Both the position numbers and the translations under genes were made by a program. A stretch of DNA of 64,000 bases from UBA8914 sp034002905 (GTDB lineage: Bacteria; Pseudomonadota; Alphaproteobacteria; UBA9219). The notes under the pieces were generated by a model. The model was not told where the DNA came from. It searched no databases and saw only the letters and a list, made by a program, of their open reading frames with translations. The stretch spans positions 1 through 64,000 of the forward strand of contig JAVEZQ010000002.1 in NCBI GenBank assembly GCA_034002905.1. Direction: 5' to 3'. Positions 60,920-64,000 of this stretch are shown here, piece after piece. The first letter of the stretch is position 1. Every line of letters begins with the position of its first letter.

Positions 60920-61606
60920 ATGAATAGACATCTCAAGAAGTTGCTTCATATTGACCCGATAAAACTAAACCTGCTCATCATATTAATGATCATCTGGACA
61001 GGCTATTTCGCCTGGAAGGTGGCGTGGCCATTCACGTGGTTATCAATTCCCATTCTTCTTTGTTATGGCTACATCATCTTGCGCCTTGCCTATGAGCAGA
61101 TTTTCAACAAGGGGCATGCACCGACAATGGCAACGGGTTACGCCGCGCGACACAAGATATCGGAGATACTGGCAAAAGATGCCGCACGGAATCCCAAGAC
61201 GCCCTATAACATTCTTGATCTTGGCTCAGGGCGCGGTGAACTAACTCGTCGTTTAGCCCTTGATATTCCCAACGCTGTCGTTGTCGGCATTGAAAAGGAG
61301 TACTTTCCCTTTCACGAGTCAACTTGGGTTCAACGGCTCTTGGGTCCCCAAAACCTATTTTATAAACGCAGCGATTTCTGGGATTATGACTGTTCAGGCT
61401 GTGATGCTGTGATCCTGTACCTTATGCCCGCTATCTCCGAACGGCTTGGGGAAAAACTCGCAAAAGAGCTCAAGCACGGCGCCTTGATTATCTCACATGA
61501 CTTTCCCCTTCATGGCAAATGGGAACCTATTGAAATATACAAGCTCCACGCACCATTCAAGGATACGCTGTACGTCTACAGGAAAGAACTGCCCTTGAAC
61601 CAATAA
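60920..61606 (+). CDS. Membrane-anchored class I SAM methyltransferase
   Basis: The 228-residue protein has two N-terminal spans (about 17-36 and 40-58) and then a Rossmann methyltransferase domain with ILDLGSGRGELTRRLAL as the SAM loop, VVGIEKEYFP, and a PxxxPxW-like HDFPLHGKWEP. The membrane-anchored layout and these motifs resemble the FAM173/ATP-synthase-c-subunit lysine methyltransferase group of mitochondria and its bacterial relatives. Substrate unknown; a membrane protein is plausible. It starts 36 bases after ccrM. Confidence 0.75.
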   Translation: MNRHLKKLLHIDPIKLNLLIILMIIWTGYFAWKVAWPFTWLSIPILLCYGYIILRLAYEQIFNKGHAPTMATGYAARHKISEILAKDAARNPKTPYNILDLGSGRGELTRRLALDIPNAVVVGIEKEYFPFHESTWVQRLLGPQNLFYKRSDFWDYDCSGCDAVILYLMPAISERLGEKLAKELKHGALIISHDFPLHGKWEPIEIYKLHAPFKDTLYVYRKELPLNQ

Positions 61607-61613
61607 GTTCGTG

Positions 61614-62039
61614 TCATCCCCTGATGAGCGGACGATTGTGATATGTTTTTTTGCGTCCGCGAGGTTGAGGTACTGAAGCGATTTGGAGCCGAACTTTCGA
61701 GATTCCATCTTCGCCCAAGCCAAGAAGCTGGCCACGCGATTGGAAATGATCCGATCGAACTCTCCCTTTATCATCTCTCCACGACAAAGTGATCAGCTTT
61801 CCATTGCGCGCAAGACTATCAAGCGTATTGTAAAAAGCATATGAAAAAGTACTGCCTGTCCAAAATCCGTTTTGATCGATAATCTTGGCCATTCGTTTTC
61901 CATACTGTCCCTTGACAGATATATAGGTGGTGTTATCCGAAATCGCGATATCAAATGTTGGTGTCTTTTTAGGATTAGCTCCTAAAACACACATGATTTG
62001 CTTCATCACCAAAGTCAGTTTGTGCTGTAAAGGATGCAT
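61614..62039 (-). CDS. Unknown 141-residue basic protein
   Basis: The protein has a predicted mixed fold (SDNTTYISVKGQYGKRMAKIIDQNGFW, LITLSWRDDKGRVRSDHF) and a strongly basic C-terminus (PQPRGRKKTYHNRPLIRG). No family is recognised. It lies downstream of obgE on the same strand (36 bases) and ends eight bases from the convergent methyltransferase gene, so it may be cotranscribed with rplU-rpmA-obgE. A short antisense frame at 61493-61774 overlaps it and is not believed. Confidence 0.6.
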   Translation of the reverse strand: MHPLQHKLTLVMKQIMCVLGANPKKTPTFDIAISDNTTYISVKGQYGKRMAKIIDQNGFWTGSTFSYAFYNTLDSLARNGKLITLSWRDDKGRVRSDHFQSRGQLLGLGEDGISKVRLQIASVPQPRGRKKTYHNRPLIRG

Positions 62040-62075
62040 TATTCTCCCCGCTTATTCGATCGCTAGAAACTCGAT

Positions 62076-63095
62076 CTAGTCTTTCTTTTCCGCAATCTTT
62101 GTAGCCATTTGTTGCAAGACATCCTCAACACCTTGATGAGACACAGCCGAGATGGTATGAATTGTCTTGCGGCAAACTTTCTTGAGCTGCGTCACTTTCT
62201 TTTGAATTTCCTTATCCGTCAACGCATCGCATTTGTTAAGCGCGACAATCTCCGGCTTACGGCCAAGCCCATGGCCATAAGCTTTGAGCTCATCTCGAAT
62301 TGTTTTATAGCTTGCAGCAACGTCATCAGACGTCGCATCAATCAGATGGAGCATAACCTTTGTCCGCTCCACATGGCCAAGGAAACGATCGCCGAGCCCC
62401 TGCCCCTCATGCGCGCCTTCAATCAAGCCGGGGATATCGGCTAGCACAAAGTCAAAGCCTTCCTGCCGCTTGCTGCCACGCGCACCGATATGCACCACGC
62501 CGAGATTGGGCGAAAGGGTTGTAAAAGGATAATCCGCAATCTTGGGTTTGGCCTTGGAGCAAGCCGCAAGGAATGTCGATTTCCCCGCATTAGGTAGACC
62601 AATAAGCCCCGCATCGGCGATCAGCTTAAGACGCAACCAGACTTCGCGCTCTTCACCCGGCCATCCGGGAATAATCTTACGCGGCGCTTGATTGGTCGAA
62701 GATTTGAAATAGATATTGCCAAAGCCACCATCGCCGCCCTTTAGAAAAACAACGCGCTGCCCCTTCTCAGTCAGGTCCAGAAGGATGGTTTCCTTATCTT
62801 CAGCCAAGATCTGCGTCCCGACAGGAACGCGCAGAACCATATCCGCACCATCCGACCCCGTACGATTGCGTCCAGCGCCGGGCTGGCCGTTCTTGGCCGT
62901 ATAATGTTGCTGATAGCGATAGTCGATCAGCGTGTTGACGTTATCGACCGCTTCGAAAATGATATCACCGCCCTTGCCGCCATTGCCACCATCAGGGCCA
63001 CCAAACTCGATAAATTTCTCACGACGGAAACTCAGACAACCGGCCCCGCCGTTTCCGCTCTTTAAATAGACTTTTGCTTGATCGAGAAATTTCAT
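62076..63095 (-). CDS. obgE: GTPase ObgE/CgtA
   Basis: ObgE is a ribosome-associated GTPase involved in large-subunit assembly and growth control. The 339-residue protein has the glycine-rich Obg fold (MKFLDQAKVYLKSGNGGAGCLSFRREKFIEFGGPDGG start, about 1-160) and a GTPase domain with G1 GLPNAGKST, switch region DYPFTTLSPNLGVV, G3 DIPGLIEGAHEGQGLGDRFL and G4 NKCD. The start at 63095 is the usual Obg start. It follows rpmA in the canonical rplU-rpmA-obgE order. Confidence 0.96.
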   Translation of the reverse strand: MKFLDQAKVYLKSGNGGAGCLSFRREKFIEFGGPDGGNGGKGGDIIFEAVDNVNTLIDYRYQQHYTAKNGQPGAGRNRTGSDGADMVLRVPVGTQILAEDKETILLDLTEKGQRVVFLKGGDGGFGNIYFKSSTNQAPRKIIPGWPGEEREVWLRLKLIADAGLIGLPNAGKSTFLAACSKAKPKIADYPFTTLSPNLGVVHIGARGSKRQEGFDFVLADIPGLIEGAHEGQGLGDRFLGHVERTKVMLHLIDATSDDVAASYKTIRDELKAYGHGLGRKPEIVALNKCDALTDKEIQKKVTQLKKVCRKTIHTISAVSHQGVEDVLQQMATKIAEKKD

Positions 63096-63195
63096 TCCAT
63101 TGTTCCTATACAAAAAAGCCGACGCAGTTGCAGTCGGCTTAATTGTCAATCCTGTTCTTCTATCTCACCCTTCTCGCAAAGGGCACCGAGAGCCA

Positions 63196-63441
63196 TTACT
63201 CGGTAACGACAGAAACAAACTTGCGCTTCTTCACTTCGCGGAAGGCAACCATGCCCTCAACCTTGGCGAACAACGTGTGATCCTTGCCCATACCGACATT
63301 CTCACCGGCGTGGAACTTTGTGCCACGTTGGCGAACGATGATCGCGCCAGCCTTGGCTTTGCCATTGACTTTGACGCCAAGACGACGACCGGCGGAGTCG
63401 CGACCGTTACGTGATGAGCCGCCTGCTTTTTTATGTGCCAT
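63196..63441 (-). CDS. rpmA: 50S ribosomal protein L27
   Basis: L27 reaches toward the peptidyl-transferase centre. The 81-residue protein starts MAHKKAGGSSRNGRDSAGRRLGVK and continues IIVRQRGTKFHAGENVGMGKDHTLFA, the family signature. It is 32 bases downstream of rplU. Confidence 0.97.
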   Translation of the reverse strand: MAHKKAGGSSRNGRDSAGRRLGVKVNGKAKAGAIIVRQRGTKFHAGENVGMGKDHTLFAKVEGMVAFREVKKRKFVSVVTE

Positions 63442-63473
63442 TGACTTTCTCCTTCAACGTGCGAAGCGTGTGC

Positions 63474-63788
63474 TTACTTCGCTTTGATCTCTGTAATCTT
63501 CAGCACCGTAAAGCACTGACGATGGTTGTTACGACGACGATAATTCTGGCGACGCTTTTTCTTGAAAATGATCAGCTTGCGCGTGCGCTCTTGCGACACA
63601 ACCTCAGCCAACACCTTGGCACCAGCGATAAAGGGCGAGCCAACGGCCACTTTGCCATTGTCGCAAATCATCATCACATCATTCAGATCAACGGTCTTTC
63701 CAGCCTCAGCTTCGAGCTTTTCGACCTGAACCATATCACCTTGGGCAACCTTATACTGCTTGCCGCCTGTCTTTACGACTGCGAACAT
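63474..63788 (-). CDS. rplU: 50S ribosomal protein L21
   Basis: L21 binds 23S rRNA in the large subunit. The 104-residue protein begins MFAVVKTGGKQYKVAQGDMVQVEKLEAEAG and has the RKLIIFKKKRRQNYRRRNNHRQ rRNA-binding stretch. It heads the rplU-rpmA-obgE run. Confidence 0.97.
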   Translation of the reverse strand: MFAVVKTGGKQYKVAQGDMVQVEKLEAEAGKTVDLNDVMMICDNGKVAVGSPFIAGAKVLAEVVSQERTRKLIIFKKKRRQNYRRRNNHRQCFTVLKITEIKAK

Positions 63789-63863
63789 CTTTGACCAGCC
63801 ATTCTTCTTTTAAAGTTAAACACAATACACGGCCACGCCATAGACAGGCGCGCCGTGGAGAGG

Positions 63864-63894
63864 CGTTTTTGCCGGATTCTCCCTCTCTTGTCAA
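63864..63894 (-). promoter_or_regulatory. Possible promoter of the rplU operon
   Basis: On the minus strand, TTGACA lies at 63894-63889, about 100 bases upstream of rplU, but the downstream hexamer near 63866-63871 (CAAAAA) is poor. A GANTC site (63875-63879) lies between the two. The -35 match is good; the whole call is weak. Confidence 0.3.
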
Positions 63895-64000
63895 GCAAGT
63901 GATTTGCTTTTCATACAGTTTTAAAAGCTCCGAGGCCTTCTACAGGCACTAAAACAATCAATTAGTTAACAGATAGACATAATCAAGGCTTGATTTAGAT

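Overview
The window looks like a stretch of alphaproteobacterial chromosome of intermediate GC content. The lineage call rests on the cell-cycle regulator GcrA, the GANTC methyltransferase CcrM (downstream of rnhB), the polar organiser PopZ, a pyruvate dehydrogenase E1-beta with its own lipoyl domain, and familiar alphaproteobacterial blocks: secG-pyrG-eno-ftsB-pdhA-pdhB, glyA-nrdR-rib-nusB and rplU-rpmA-obgE. I cannot name the genus. A deep-branching group (Rhodospirillales-like or Micavibrio-like) is only a guess. LPS genes (hldD, hldE, msbA-like) show a heptose-containing outer membrane. There is no phage, insertion sequence or CRISPR array.

Layout. 1-668 is an AT-rich gene-free stretch. 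669-3459 holds rlmE, tRNA-Gln(CTG) and a surface O-acyltransferase split by a run of ten C. 3537-7399 holds gcrA, a control region with DnaA boxes, GANTC sites and a CtrA-like half-site, a divergent HD-domain gene, and parE. 7518-8900 is one unknown membrane protein. 8974-19448 is a leftward block: secG, pyrG, eno, ftsB, then pdhA, pdhB, pdhC, a GNAT gene, a small membrane gene, lpdA and lipA. 19585-24403 holds the MsbA-like exporter, popZ and two nucleotide-sugar genes. 24562-27668 reads rightward: an rRNA m5C methyltransferase, trpD and trpC. 27682-34282 reads leftward: the transhydrogenase genes (with an extra membrane protein inserted), an ABC1/UbiB-type kinase, fabG and fabD. 34391-41595 is envelope-oriented: hldD, hldE, a three-gene ABC exporter, a glycosyltransferase and an orphan prepilin-peptidase N-domain. 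41629-45921 encodes a 1430-residue OmpA-type surface protein with twelve cysteine-rich repeats. 46143-56592 holds suhB, efp, a DUF736-like gene, a structured intergenic region, hppA, a FliL-like secreted protein, nusB, ribH, ribB, ribE, nrdR, glyA and rpiB. 56626-63788 holds a transglycosylase, an unknown gene, rnhB, ccrM, a membrane-anchored methyltransferase, a small unknown gene, obgE, rpmA and rplU.

How it fits together. Central carbon flow (enolase, pyruvate dehydrogenase, lipoate synthesis), redox coupling (transhydrogenase) and a proton-pumping pyrophosphatase lie beside cell-cycle control (GcrA, CcrM, PopZ, topoisomerase IV) and envelope building. The strongest oddities are: an E2 component with no lipoyl domain, so that the only lipoyl domain in the cluster sits on E1-beta; a homopolymeric C tract that looks like an on/off switch in the acyltransferase; a dense DnaA/GANTC/CtrA-type site cluster between gcrA and an HD-domain gene; and the repeat-rich OmpA protein. 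I did not find a clear multi-gene system without precedent. The lipoyl arrangement and the gcrA control region are the best candidates for new biology.
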